Positions 10,564-22,165 of a DNA stretch of 64,000 nucleotides are shown here, in pieces; position 1 is the stretch's first letter, and each line of letters begins with the position of its first letter. The DNA comes from Orychophragmus violaceus (Eukaryota; Streptophyta; Magnoliopsida; Brassicales; Brassicaceae). The stretch is from positions 89,516,630-89,580,629 of the forward strand of contig CM058232.1 in the NCBI GenBank assembly GCA_030180135.1. Direction: 5' to 3'. The notes below the pieces were generated by a model, which saw nothing but the letters and a program-made list of their open reading frames with translations, ran no database searches and was not told where the DNA came from. The position numbers and the translations under genes were made by a program.

Positions 10564-11130
10564 CCCTAATTGCTTTTTTTATCTCAGCTTTAGATCCTTC
10601 ATCAGCCGAATGAAAGACTCGTACGAATCAAACCGACATAGCTTCCGAAAGGTTTGATTTTCTTCAAATTGATTTTTAATTTTGGAAGGTAAAAGGTAAA
10701 AAACGATGATTGGGATCGTTAGGGTTTGCGTTTGAGTTGACAAATCAACCAAGGAAACCAAACGAGATGGGAGAGACTCGCGTTTCTCGACCAGAGATGT
10801 GTCTCAACTGTTCTCAATAAAATAAAAGTAAATATCTCAGTAATCTAGTGTGACAGATCTACACTGAGTCTACTTACGTGGCGGATCTGGGGCGACTAAA
10901 ACTTACGATGGATCTCCTGTGACGTTGGATTCTGCTTACAAATATGTCATTAGCGTGTTCGCTATCGTGTGCTATTTTTACTGAAATATTTGAATGACGA
11001 AATATTTGAAGATTCGACTTTTATTTATAGTTAGCCTCAAAGATTAATCGACTTTCATAAAATTAAACCTTTGTTTTGTCATAATTCGCTGGGATCACTT
11101 AATTAAATAAATGCATCGTTCATGGATGAT
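10564..11130 (-). promoter_or_regulatory. 5' UTR and proximal promoter region of the SBH1-like gene
   Basis: This is the only host sequence between the start codon and the copia-1 insertion at 11136, about 570 bp. I see no convincing TATA box. Host sequence presumably resumes at 18470 beyond the element. A CTTAT copy on each side marks the insertion point. Confidence 0.5.
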
Positions 11131-11135
11131 CTTAT

Positions 11136-11816
11136 TGAAGGAATTTCTAGCAGTTCTAATCAGGATTAACAACCCTAGTCTGAATTCCGAGCCTATGATC
11201 TAAGGTTCATATAATTGAATCTATGGGATCTCAGATTTATCTGTTGATTTGCAGCGGAAGTATTAGCAGATAATCGAGATCACGAAGCGCCTCAAATGCT
11301 GCGCCTTTACTGGTATCCACACGCACACAAACTGGACCGCAGGGATGCTAGTGCCTTACAGAGATCTAATCTCCAGAGAAGTTTCTTTCTATGTTCTGGT
11401 GGCTGTGAATTAGATTAGGAACGAGTTTAGGTCGACCATATATCTTATATATGTCGGCTTAAACCACAACGGAATTAACCAACGATTAAACCGAATTAAT
11501 CTGATTAATCCGCGAGTGCATCGATCGATGCACTACTGCAACGATCGACGCTGCCCCAGAACATTGATATCGAATGCACATCACATATGCATTCACTGGA
11601 TCATTACATTAATGATCAACCTCGTCTTTAACGCCCAGTTTGCTTAGGTGTGTGACCCTGTAGGATCATATAACACTAGCAATGAGTTCTCAACTCATTG
11701 ATCATAAGTGGCTTCTAGCAAAGCGTTATGACTGCCTAGTGTTATGTGATTGTCTTATCTCGACTATACGACTTTCACTTAGAGCAAGTACAATAGATTT
11801 CAGGACATTCCCAACA
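11136..11816 (-). repeat. copia-1 3' LTR
   Basis: The 681-bp LTR contains a double TCGATCGA palindrome (11513-11553) and a TATA region embedded in an inverted repeat (GTCGAC-type arms, 11432-11460). Confidence 0.95.
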
Positions 11817-11825
11817 ATCTCCCAC
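11817..11825 (-). other. copia-1 polypurine tract
   Basis: GTGGGAGAT on the minus strand abuts the 3' LTR. The same GTGGGAGAT precedes the 3' LTRs at 42021, 57836 and 61184. Confidence 0.8.
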
Positions 11826-12645
11826 TTGTACTGGAATCATCTATTCCTTTAATCCCTTTGTAGCTATATCTCAATCTAGCATAAGGCAAGAACTGTGTCA
11901 TCCTTATTAAGCCAGATCACGTTTATCGAATCCCGATTTGTACTGATAAAACAAACGACTGACAATCACCTCGTTTGAGCGCGGCCACGCATTTCCAGTA
12001 TCAAATCTTCGATTGGCCCAGAGATATTTAACTCCTGTTATATAAGAGGTACAAATCCCATCTTGTTCCATCCATGTCTCTTTTATATTTCATGATACGC
12101 CTAATCAGTGTCTTTATGATCACCAGTTACGGCTGACGTTTGACAAAGTCAAGACGAACCAATCCATATAAGAGAGGACATGATGAACTCAGGTCTAAGG
12201 ACTACTCTCCTTAGTCGTAATGAGAAACTCTTATGACACTCATATAACATCTTGTAGAGTTCTCATTAACGGGTCAAGTCCGATCATGTGTTCTCTAACA
12301 TATATCTATGTGATTGACTTTAATACACTTATTAAATGACTCCATGAAACATAGTCATCAGTCACCTCACATACTAGTCTCACGTGGTTGTTAGTGTCCC
12401 ATTTTAACAACCTCGACTAGGGACCATTTATAATTTATGTCATTTGTTTCTTATAGGGTTTCATGATCAAGTCACATACTTGATGACCTATAAAACGTCA
12501 TAAATTACTTTGGGACAATATATATTTAATTATTCACAATTAAATAATGCTGAAACAATTTCATTATTATAACATAACTAAATTATGTTTTCCAAACATC
12601 AAGTCATAACTAAAAAACCAAATATAACTCCCACTGAAAACAAGA
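11826..12645 (-). other. copia-1 3' non-coding region (~0.8 kb)
   Basis: This lies between the polyprotein stop and the purine tract. It is clearly homologous to 41221-42010, 57001-57825 and 60320-61173 in the other copia elements, but it has no open frame conserved between them. Conservation of so long a non-coding 3' region across autonomous and defective copies suggests a cis-acting role or recent common descent. Confidence 0.7.
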
Positions 12646-15600
12646 TCATATCTTAAGAAATCTAATGCCTACAGCAGTAGTGTGAAACTCATGCTTAGGC
12701 CTTGGGAGGGGCTTGGTCAGCGGATCAGCTACGTTCTCATCAGTCGGGACTCTGCTGATCTTCACATCTCCTCTATTCACAATATCACGGATAAGGTGAT
12801 ATCGCCTTTCTATGTGTTTGGATTTCTGGTGTGATCTAGGTTCCTTTGCTTGCGCAATGGCTCCATTGTTGTCACAATACAAAGCCACTGGCTCAGAAAT
12901 GCTAGGAATCACACCAAGTTCAGTGATGAACTTCTTGATCCAAACAGCCTCCTTTGCCGCTTCAGAAGCAGCGAGGTACTCAGTTTCTGTTGTGGAATCT
13001 GCTACAGTGTCCTGCTTGGAACTCTTCCAGCTGACTGCACCGCCATTCAGGCAGAAGATGTAACCAGATTGTGATCGGAAATCATCTTTGTCTGTCTGAA
13101 AACTTGCGTCTGTGTAACCACTTACTACCAGCTCATTACTTCCTCCATACACCAAGAATTTATCCTTAGTATTTCTCAAATACTTCAGAATATTCTTGAC
13201 TGCTGTCCAGTGACTTTCACCTGGATCCGATTGGTATCTACTCGTCATGCTTAAAGCACAAGCAACATCTGGACGAGTACAGAGCATGGCATACATGATG
13301 GATCCCAACGCCGAGGCATAGGGAATCCGACTCATGCGATCTCGCTCAGCAGGTGTCTCAGGACACTGCTTCTTGCTGAGACTTATGCCATAAGACATTG
13401 GTATGAAGCCCTTCTTGGAATCTTGCATTCTGAACCTGTGTAAGACTTTATCGATATAAGTGTCTTGACACAGTCCAATCAACTTGTTCAATCTATCTCT
13501 ATAGATTCTTATTCCAAGAATATACGCGGCTTCTCCCATGTCTTTCATTGAAAAACAACTTCCGAGCCAAGTCTTAACAGACTGTAACAACGGAACGTCA
13601 TTTCCGAGAAAAAGTATGTCATCTACATACAACACGAGAAATGCAACTGCGCTCCCACTAGTCTTCTTGTAAACACATGGTTCTTCTTCGCTTCTGATGA
13701 AATCAAACTTTTTGACTGCTTCATCAAAACGAATATTCCAACTCCGAGATGCTTGCTTCAATCCATAAATGGATCGATGAAGTTTGCATACTTTCCTAGC
13801 TGCATTTGGATCGATGAAACCTTCGGGTTGTGTCATGTACACATCCTCTTCCAGAATTCCATTAAGGAAAGCTGTTTTCACGTCCATCTGCCAGATCTCA
13901 TAATCATAATGAGCAGCTGTTGCTAGGAGAATCCGAATGGATTTAAGCATGGCGACAGGTGAATAGGTTTCTTCATAGTCAATACCATGAATTTGTTTGA
14001 AACCTTTCGCCACTAGCCTTGCTTTATATATCTGAATATTTCCATCCACATCAATTTTCTTCTTGAAAATCCATTTACACTCAATGGGTCTTGCACCATC
14101 GGGTAAATCAACCAAAGTCCATACTTGGTTCTGTGACATGGATCCCATTTCGGATTCAGCGGCTTTCAGCCACTTTTCGGAGTCAGGGCTCATCATTGCT
14201 TCTTCAAAATTCGCTGGCTCGTCACTGTCAATGATCAACAAATCATGACAATTGGTTACGAGAAATCCATATCTCTCGGGTTCGTGACGGATCCTTTCGG
14301 ATCGGCGAATTTCAGGCTCCACAGGCGCCGTCTCTACAACTCTTTGTAGATCTAACTGTTGCTCTTCCTCTACGGGTTGAGCATTTTCCTGCGGTTCTCA
14401 AACTTCTTCGAGTTGTACTTTACTCCCACTGTTTCTCTTGGAAAGAAATTCTCTCTCAAGAAAAACGCAGTTCCGAGCAACAAACACTTTGTTCTCGGAT
14501 TGGTTGTAAAAGTAGTATGCCTTGGTTTCCTTAGGATAACCAACGAAGTAGCATTTATCAGATTTGGGTTCGAGCTTATCTGTAATTAATCTCTTAACAT
14601 AAGATTCACAACCCCAAATCTTCAGGAAAGACACATTCGGAACATTTCCAGTCCACATCTCATGTGGTGTCTTTGCAACTGATTTTGACGGAACCCTATT
14701 AAGTGTAAACGCAGACGTTTCTAGAGCGTATCCCCAAAAAGATAATGGAAGAGTTGAGAGACTCATCATTGATCGAACCATATCTAATAAAGTCCGATTC
14801 CTCCTCTCAGACACGCCATTCCATTGTGGTGTTCCAGGAGGAGTGAGTTGTGAAACAATTCCACAATCTCTCAAATGATCACTGAATTCTTGGCTTAAGT
14901 ATTCTCCTCCAAGATCTGATCGAAGAGCCTTAATACTTTTGCCAAGTTGATTCTGTACTTCATTTTGGAACTCTTTGAACTTTTCAAAGGATTCCGACTT
15001 GTGTCTCATTAAATAGACATAGCCATACCTGCTGAAATCATCAGTGAAGGTAATGAAGTATCGAAAATTTCCTCTAGCACTTGTGCTCATTGGGCCGCAT
15101 ACATCCGTATGTATAAGGCCCAATAGGTCACTGGCCCTTTCATTTTGTTTGTTGAAAGGGGCCTTCACCATTTTGCCTAGTAAACAAGATTCACATTTCT
15201 CACATGATTCATAATCAAATGAGCCCAAAAGTCTATCACTATTGAGCTTTTGAATCCGTTTCTCGTTTATGTGGCCCAAACGACAATGCCATAGAAAAGT
15301 CTGATTCGTGTCATTTGATTTGAATCTCTTGGTGTTAATGTTATAGATTGGTGTGCTTTGGTTTAAAACATAAAGCCCATTCTCTAATGGGCTGCTACCA
15401 TAAAATATATCATTGTAATCAAAAGAACAACATTTATTCTTTATTGAAAACTGATATCCTTCCACATCCAAAATAGGAATAGAAATAATATTTCTGCTTA
15501 TCGCAGGTACATAGTAGCAATTATTAAGTTTTAACACCAAACCAGAAGGTAAAGACAAGTTATATGTTCCTACGGCCAATGCAGCAACTCTTGCTCCATT

Positions 15601-16620
15601 TCCCACGCGCAGGTCCACTTGTCCCCTTTCCAACGTCCTACTGTTGCTTAGGCCCTGCATATTTGTACAAATATGAGCACCACAGCCGGTATCCAATACC
15701 CAAGAAGTAGAACTAGAAGTAGTAACATTTACTTCTATAACATAAATACCTGAAGATGAAGTCTCGAAAGTCTTCTTCTTCTTCTTCTCTTCCAAGAATT
15801 TGTTGCAATTTCTCTTCCAATGCCCAGGCTCTTTACAGTAATGGCACTTATCAGTCTCAGATGGGCCCGGCTTGGGCTTTGGGGCTGACACAGGCGTGTC
15901 CTGGTTCTCAACCTGGACTGCCTTGCCCTTTCCCTTGCCTTTGCCAAGTTTCTTAAACTTCTTACCCCCTTGTACCATAAGTACATTAGGAGTGCCCTTC
16001 TTGATATTAGGCTCAGCTGTCTTGAGCATGCCATGCAGTTCAGCCAACGTCTTCGTCAAGTTGTTCATGTTATAGTTCATAACAAACTGATCATAACTTG
16101 ACGGCAGTGACTGCAGAATGATGTCAGTAGCCAACTCTTGGCTAATGGGACAATCCAGTCTCCCCAGGTTATCAATATAACCCATCATCTTAATGACATG
16201 AGGACTGACCGGACTGTCCTTTGGTAGCTTGCATTCAATGAGAGATTTAACCGTCTGTTATCTCTCAGTTCGTGCTTGCTCCTGAAACATGCTTTTCAGG
16301 CTAGTAATCATCTCCACTGGCGACTCCACGTTCTCGTATTGCTTCTGCAAGTCCGAGTTCATGGTAGCCAACATGAGACAATTCACATCGACCACATCAT
16401 TGGAATGCTTATCCCAAGCACTCCTTTCTGCATGTGCAGCATTGGATCTCGGTTTTTCAGGGAGAACAGTTTCCAGGACATAGTCCCTTTTCTCCTGCTT
16501 GAGAACAATTCTCAAGTTCCGATACCATTCGAGAAAATTCGATCCATTTAACTTGTCCTTCTCAAGGACGGATCGCAGGGAGAAAGAGTTATTATGAGTG
16601 TTAGTCATAGCTGAGAACAA
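12646..16620 (-). pseudogene. copia-1 gag-pol polyprotein, two nonsense codons
   Basis: A single frame of about 1,324 codons is broken only by TAA at 16260-16258 (codon 121, in gag) and TGA at 14400-14398 (codon 741, between integrase and reverse transcriptase). Numbering from the ATG at 16620: gag start KDKLNGSNFLEWYRNL; CCHC zinc knuckle CHYCKEPGHWKRNC at 259-272; protease DTG at 310; integrase HHCC zinc-binding segment near 445-479; integrase catalytic D506, D569 and E605 with exact D35E spacing; reverse transcriptase YVDD at 998-1001; RNase H with SGYTDASF near 1167 and CDNN near 1249. All catalytic residues I looked for are present. The TGA fits a single C-to-T change of CGA, because related copies read Arg there. 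It is probably inactive now, though recently autonomous. Confidence 0.93.
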
Positions 16621-17201
16621 AGAAAGGAAAAGGTTTAGTTATGATGTTCAAGAAATGAGAAATCTTAACTTTTAAGAAAACTCGCATTATATTCAAAACA
16701 ATATTTCCTCAGATGAATATAATGATCCAAGACCCATACTTCACTAAACTTGAGTGAGCCACTGGCTATCACCCAAATTTAGCTATCTAGGTAAGCAACA
16801 ACTTTGCTAGTTATATCCAATATAACTCTTGGTTGTGGATCGACATCTCATGTCCAATCCACCTGATGTCTCTGGGCCCAAAACGATTTTGATAGCCCAG
16901 TCAAGCAAACCAATCTCTTCAGTCATGTAATTGTTGATGCCTTGCACTGCAAGCCCATTAACACGATTACTTCCTGCCTTACTCATGTAATTGTTGATAC
17001 CTTGCACTGCAAGCCTATCATACAATGAAATGAGTCTTGATAGTTGACAAGATTGGAAAGACATCAAGTATCACTTGATATTTGGTTGAGGAACGGAACC
17101 ATTTAAAACGTTCAGTTTATTATGTTTTAATTCTTATAATTAATTGATTTGTCTTGCTTCCGTTCTGTGATTTCAGGTTCAATAACCCAATCATCAAACC
17201 T
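16621..17201 (-). other. copia-1 5' leader, gag-proximal part
   Basis: No gene here. It contains a ~60-bp tandem duplication (16924-17022, marked by GTAATTGTTGAT.CCTTGCA). Its counterpart is recognisable in the leaders of copia-2 (37270-37380) and copia-3 (50770-50880). Confidence 0.65.
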
Positions 17202-17640
17202 GGTGTCGACCGATACTACTATAGTGTCGATCGATGCAGGATAACCAAAAGCAATCCACGATAACCGATCAATCCAATTGATCCGGTTTTGAATACCGGT
17301 AAGCGTCGATCGATGCTACGTTAGCATCGGTCGATGCCAACCTAATCAAAACAATCGCAATTAAACCATTCACAGTGTTCGACCATCTTTAACCAAGCTC
17401 GATAACCGGTCCAATCCAATTGAACCGATTCATCAATCTTGTGAGGTTTGCGTCGACCGACACAACATTTGTGTCGATCGATACTAGGCGAAAACTGAGT
17501 TTTATTCGGGTTTTCGCCCTGTGTCGATCGATGCCGGATTGGCAACGATCGACACCATGCGAAAAACCCTAAATTTTATTCGGGCTTTCGCCCTGCATCA
17601 ATCGATGCCGGATTGGCATCGATCGACACCATGCGAGAAA
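17202..17640 (-). repeat. copia-1 leader cluster of double TCGATCGA palindromes
   Basis: Five double-palindrome units lie at about 17202-17236, 17303-17338, 17452-17486, 17519-17557 and 17596-17631. The last two sit in a 74-bp tandem duplication (starts at 17500 and 17574). Each pair of half-sites is mutually complementary, so the leader RNA can form a series of hairpins between the primer-binding site and gag. Confidence 0.8.
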
Positions 17641-17775
17641 ACCCTTAAACGTTTTCGAACAGAACCCTAAAATAGGTTTTCAGGAAAACGAATTTTAGCA
17701 AGTTTGTATCAACCATACACAGATTCAGATTCAACCAATCTAATTAACATGCTATAGATTCAATGGAACCCTAAA

Positions 17776-17787
17776 GCTCTGATACCA
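17776..17787 (-). other. copia-1 primer-binding site (initiator tRNA-Met)
   Basis: TGGTATCAGAGC on the minus strand, one base after the 5' LTR, matches the 3' end of plant initiator tRNA-Met. Confidence 0.92.
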
Positions 17788-17788
17788 C

Positions 17789-18469
17789 TGAAGGAATTTC
17801 TAGCAGTTCTAATCAGGATTAGCAACCCTAGTCTGAATTCTGAGCCTAGGATCTAAGGTTCATATAATTGAATCTATGGGATCTCAGATTTACCTGTTGA
17901 TTTGCAGCGGAAGTATTAGCAGATAATCGAGATCACGAAGTGCCTCAAATGCTGCGCCTCTACTGGTATCCACACGCACACAAACTGGACCGCAGGGATG
18001 CTAGTGCCTTACAGAGATCTAATCTCCAGAGATGTTTCTTTCTATGTTCTGGTGGCTGTGAATTAGGTTAGGAACGAGTTTAGGTCGACCATATATCTTA
18101 TATATGTCGGCTTAAACCACAACGGAATTAACCAACGATTAAACCGAATTAATCTGATTAATCCGCGAGTGCATCGATCGATGCACTACTGCAACGATCG
18201 ACGCTGCCCCAGAACATTGATATCGAATGCACATCACATATGCATTCACTGGATCATTACATTAATGATCAACCTCGTCTTTAACGCCCAGTTTGCTTAG
18301 GTGTGTGACCCTGTAGGATCATATAACACTAGCAATGAGTTCTCAACTCATTGATCATAAGTGGCTTCTAGCAAAGCGTTATGACTGCCTAGTGTTATGT
18401 GATTGTCTTATCTCGACTATACGACTTTCACTTAGAGCAAGTACAATAGATTTCAGGACATTCCCAACA
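17789..18469 (-). repeat. copia-1 5' LTR
   Basis: The 681-bp LTR is a partner of 11136-11816, with about 8 differences by eye and no length change. Confidence 0.95.
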
Positions 18470-18474
18470 CTTAT

Positions 18475-18739
18475 GATTAGGGAAATATTATGTTTCACTA
18501 TTTAGACGATTGAGCCTAGGACCCCCAAACGTAAACACAAGGGAATTTATTGGTACAATTTGATTTGAGTATGAAAAGAAATGGACTAGTGGAGAAAAAA
18601 GCCTTAACTAATGTCAGCCACTGCAATCTTTCATACAACTTTTTATTATTCTCAATCCTGAGTAGTCTTACAATACTTGAGTGGCTTAATTGTAGAAATC
18701 AGAAATAACGTATGTTCTTTCAACATATCGGAAAGAATG
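18475..18739. other. Host flank between copia-1 and the LINE
   Basis: This is AT-rich, unrepeated sequence and the natural continuation of the SBH1-like upstream region before the copia insertion. No coding signal is visible. Confidence 0.45.
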
Positions 18740-19664
18740 GCATTCAGCAACGGGGTTCTTTCAATCACTGCGGTTGCCTTTGGATGCTCGGGTCAATGCA
18801 GCAACGAGGAGCGGAGAATGGCATTTACCTCGGGTAAGAACTGATGGAGCTGAATCGGTTCAAATAGCTCTAACAGGTATTGTTCCTCCTTTTGAGTTAG
18901 GCAAAGACATATATCTTTGGCGTAATTTTGCAGGTAATTATATGAACTCGTTCTCCTCTAAAATTATGTGGAAGCAAATTAGAGAACCCTCACCTCTGGT
19001 TAATTGGTGTGATGTTGTCTGGTTTAAGGAAGAGATTCCTAGATGCTCTTTTATGACTTGGTTAGTTATTCTCTAGGCTTTCTACTCGTGATCGTTACGG
19101 TTATGGGGTATTGATGTCTCGGACCGATGTGTTCTTTGTAATGCTGCTGAGGAAACTCACAATCATCTCTTCTTCAGCTGCTCATTTGTTGCTGATGTTT
19201 GGTTGCATTTTATTGGCTGCTTTATTGCTGCCGTTCCACTGGATATTGGCTTGGTTGTGTCCTTGCTTCATCAGCCGCCATTTACCTCACAAAGGTCTCT
19301 AGCCTCTACTTTTAAGCTTATTTTGCAGATTATCATCTACCAAGTGTGGAAGAAACGAAATGCTAGGATCTTCAAAGACTCGTCTTCCACTCCAGCATCT
19401 ACTTTTGCTGTTGTGGATCGTTCCATATGTGACCGTCTCCTCTCCTGCCGGCAAACTCCTTCCGGATCGCCCTCTCTTTTAAAGCTTTATTTCAGTTTTC
19501 TTGGGACCATCAGTTAAGGCTCTTGTAATCGTTCTTTTCTATTTCTCTTCTATCTTTTTTTTTTTTCCATCGTTTCGTTTCTTTCCGGTTTGTAATAAAT
19601 TGTTTGTAATATATATTGTAAAATTTGAAAATGGTATAAATCTTAACATTTAAACCAAAAAAAA
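18740..19664 (+). mobile_element. 5'-truncated LINE (non-LTR retrotransposon) with zf-RVT tail
   Basis: The protein fragment reads DIYLWRNFAGNYMNSFSSKIMW, then VVWFKEEIPRCSFMTWLVIL, then RCVLCNAAEETHNHLFFSCS. This is the zinc-binding reverse-transcriptase C-terminal domain (zf-RVT) of plant LINEs: a CxxC followed by H-x3-H-x4-C. In-frame stops and a one-base shift near 19070-19095 break it. The last frame ends at 19517. About 140 bp of AT-rich 3' untranslated sequence follows, with an A-run at 19657-19664. The reverse transcriptase core and endonuclease are missing, as in most 5'-truncated LINE insertions. Confidence 0.8.
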
Positions 19665-20095
19665 TATTTTAGAAAGAACTTAATGCCACGAACACTATAG
19701 CATCCGTGATAAGCTCACGCGAATTCTCTTACTACAAAAATAATAATATTCCTTCATCTGAGACTCTTGTCGTGGTTTCTCATCTTCCAACCTTAATCTC
19801 CATAATCCATTTAAGCTTCGTAGAAAAATCATTTGCTCTCTCCTTTTGTAACTATGCCTCTAAAAAAGCATAGCCTAGCATTTTGTTCACAAACATTGTT
19901 TATTTTTTATTGTGTTTTGTATTGCATCTCTGATTTAACCACTTAACAAAAAAAAATATGATTAAAAAAGGTCTAAGACATATAGCAAAAAAAGGTCTAA
20001 GACATATAGCATTGTCTCAATACATATGCTCAGTAAAACTAGAGTTCATATACTTGGAGAGTATTTGGTAGCGTATATGGGAATAATACGCTGGC
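19665..20095. other. AT-rich sequence, no gene seen
   Basis: It contains a small duplication of AAAAAGGTCTAAGACATATA (two copies, about 19967-20012). It ends where LTR-array sequence begins abruptly at about 20096. Confidence 0.45.
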
Positions 20096-21829
20096 TGGTC
20101 CAAAATGCATTGGCGCCACCACCCATTCTCTCTCGTAATCGCCCGCGATCATTCACCACAAAGGATCGTGATTCCCTCGGGTTCCTGATTACGGAGATCT
20201 CTATCTCTCAGGATCATGTCGTCAAACGATGCTCGGCCATGGGAATGACCCAAGTAACCCTCCGAGCTTGCTCCGAATCCACGGAGACTTCACGGGTGGC
20301 GCCGATAGAATTTTACCTAGAGTATCTACGCATACCCTAGGTCGCACGTCTTATCCTGTATGAACACTCACAATATGCAGTCAATATATCATAAAAGACG
20401 TGGTGAAGTGAAAAGGATCCGAAGATCACGGCAGATACCATGGCCTGATCATAACCGAAAGGGAGACTCGCCCTGATAACCAATACCCAGTGAGGACGGA
20501 TTCTAGGAATACCGCTATCTCTACTTTATACTAGCACAACATCAAAGAAACGAGTCCAAGGTTAATAACACCTTACACCCAACGCCTGAAGGCCCTCAAA
20601 CAATCTACGTCCGTTTGTGTTTACCTGGCCCGAAGACCACACACTTCCGAACACCTACGGGCTCGAAGCCTCACACACGTGCCATTACGCACATTCCGGA
20701 GGGCTCGTCACACCCTCCCCGACGACAAGGCCGTGTACCATTCCCGTTATACAAGCCTTCCACACAAGGCCCTAAAAGAGTTCTATCACACATAGCCTTC
20801 ACACACAAATAAGGTTTTCGGTTTAGTGATAACCTATTGTCTAGATTCCGTTTTTGGTTTAAGTGACATCCTATATTCTAGGTGCTTTTCAATCACATCA
20901 ACGCAAATCATCCGCTAGATCTACACTACCTAGGAAAGTACTATTAAACGAGGACTAATGTCCCAATATTGCAGTAGAATAGAGAAGAGATCACGTTCGG
21001 TCTTCACCTTAGTCTAGATATGAAGAACGAAAGTAGATCTGGTTAAACCGGCTACAGATTTGGAGATTCTGCACACAGATCTAGGGTTTTAGACGACAGA
21101 TCTAGAGAAAGAGAACGGATCTAGGGTTTCGGGAAACATATTTGAGTAAAAGAGGAAGATACAGTTCCGATCTACAACTTCTATCCATCAGAAGCATAGA
21201 TCTGAAGCAGATTTGAGAGAGAGAGAGAGAGAGAGACGAAAAGGGAGATAAGGTTCAGATATAAAACTTCTACGGATCAGATATAATCTAGAAGCATAGA
21301 TCTGAAGCATATCTGGGGTTTGGAAGAAGAGAACGAAGTAGATCTAAGATCTGGAGATCCTCACCTTAAGAACGTGAAGAACGAAGGGATCTGTACTCAA
21401 ACGAATCAAGAAGACGATGACTCGGGGTTCAGGATCAGAAGCGGGAGCGAACGGCGTTCTCCAGTGACTTTTCTGGTGGTTTGCAGCGGCTCCGGACGGG
21501 GGCTGGCCGGCGGTCACGGCGGCGGTCGGTGCTCCAGCGGTCGTTCAGTCGGCGGTGGCTGGCCGGCGGTCGGCGGCGGCTACTGACTGGTCATCGGTCG
21601 GCGGCTGGCTTGGGACACGGGCATAACTTTGTTGTCTCGAACTTTGTGCCAAATGAAAGGGGCTGATCCTCCTTTGATAGGGAATGGGGCTAGGATTTTC
21701 CCTTCCCTCGGGTTGGGCCATGGGCTTTTGGCCCAATCTCTCTTTTTCTTTGGGCTCAAGCAATTCTCCTTGGCCCTTTTCTCCTATTTCTTTGGGCTCA
21801 AGTAATGGGTCCAGAATCGGGCCATTACA
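20096..21829 (-). repeat. Array LTR 1 (truncated)
   Basis: It carries the TGTAATGG 5' edge at 21829 but has lost roughly 700 bp of its 3' end at the left array boundary (20096). It also lacks 58 bp around 20171 compared with the other copies. Confidence 0.85.
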
Positions 21830-22165
21830 ATTCTCCCCCACCAACAGTGAATTCGGCCCCAAATTCGTCCCGCTACTAGGTTCCACAAACAACTCTGGAT
21901 GGCTTAGCTTAAATGGCTGCTCGGGGTCCCAAACATCAACCTGAATTCCGTCTCTCTCCCTTCTTTCCATTGAACTCTGATTCTCGGCGGTCCAAGACTT
22001 TGACCGGCTTACTCGTTACTGACCAATTACGGTTGACATCTGACGACGGCTTGGACAATATTAGTTCCTGTTCACGAACACCTTCCGCAGAACCGACACA
22101 TGGAACACTTTGTAGAAACCTGACAGCTCTTGCGGTAGCTCTAACCTATACGCCACCACACCAAC
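21830..22165 (-). pseudogene. Chromovirus integrase tail fragment, copy 1
   Basis: It reads VVAYRLELPQELSGFHKVFHV, then (after a one-base shift) a chromodomain-like tail with VLDRRESEFNG and LSHPELF, then a purine tract. A 23-bp deletion removes the ILVRWE part of the tail. The open frame continuing into the LTR is not a separate gene. Confidence 0.8.

Larger units (their letters stand above)
11136..18469 (-). mobile_element. Complete Ty1/copia element (copia-1)
   Basis: Two 681-bp LTRs (11136-11816 and 17789-18469) flank a 5.97-kb interior. The 5-bp target duplication CTTAT is perfect (11131-11135 and 18470-18474). In element orientation the LTR starts TGTTGGGAATGTCC and ends AAATTCCTTCA. 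A primer-binding site for initiator tRNA-Met follows the 5' LTR, and a GTGGGAGAT purine tract precedes the 3' LTR. By eye the LTRs differ at about 8 of 681 positions (1.2%), so the insertion is recent. One long gag-pol frame in copia order (gag, protease, integrase, reverse transcriptase, RNase H) is interrupted by only two stop codons. Confidence 0.95.

Noticed and set aside
20615..20812. Small open frames (61-93 codons) repeated every 2.8 kb, such as those at 20615, 22856 and 25676
   Set aside because: They repeat only because the LTR repeats; they differ by indels in unit 1 and show no protein features.
21213..21236. GA microsatellite as a regulatory GAGA element
   Set aside because: Length varies freely between array units (also at 24013, 26832 and 29651); it is better explained as simple repeat slippage.
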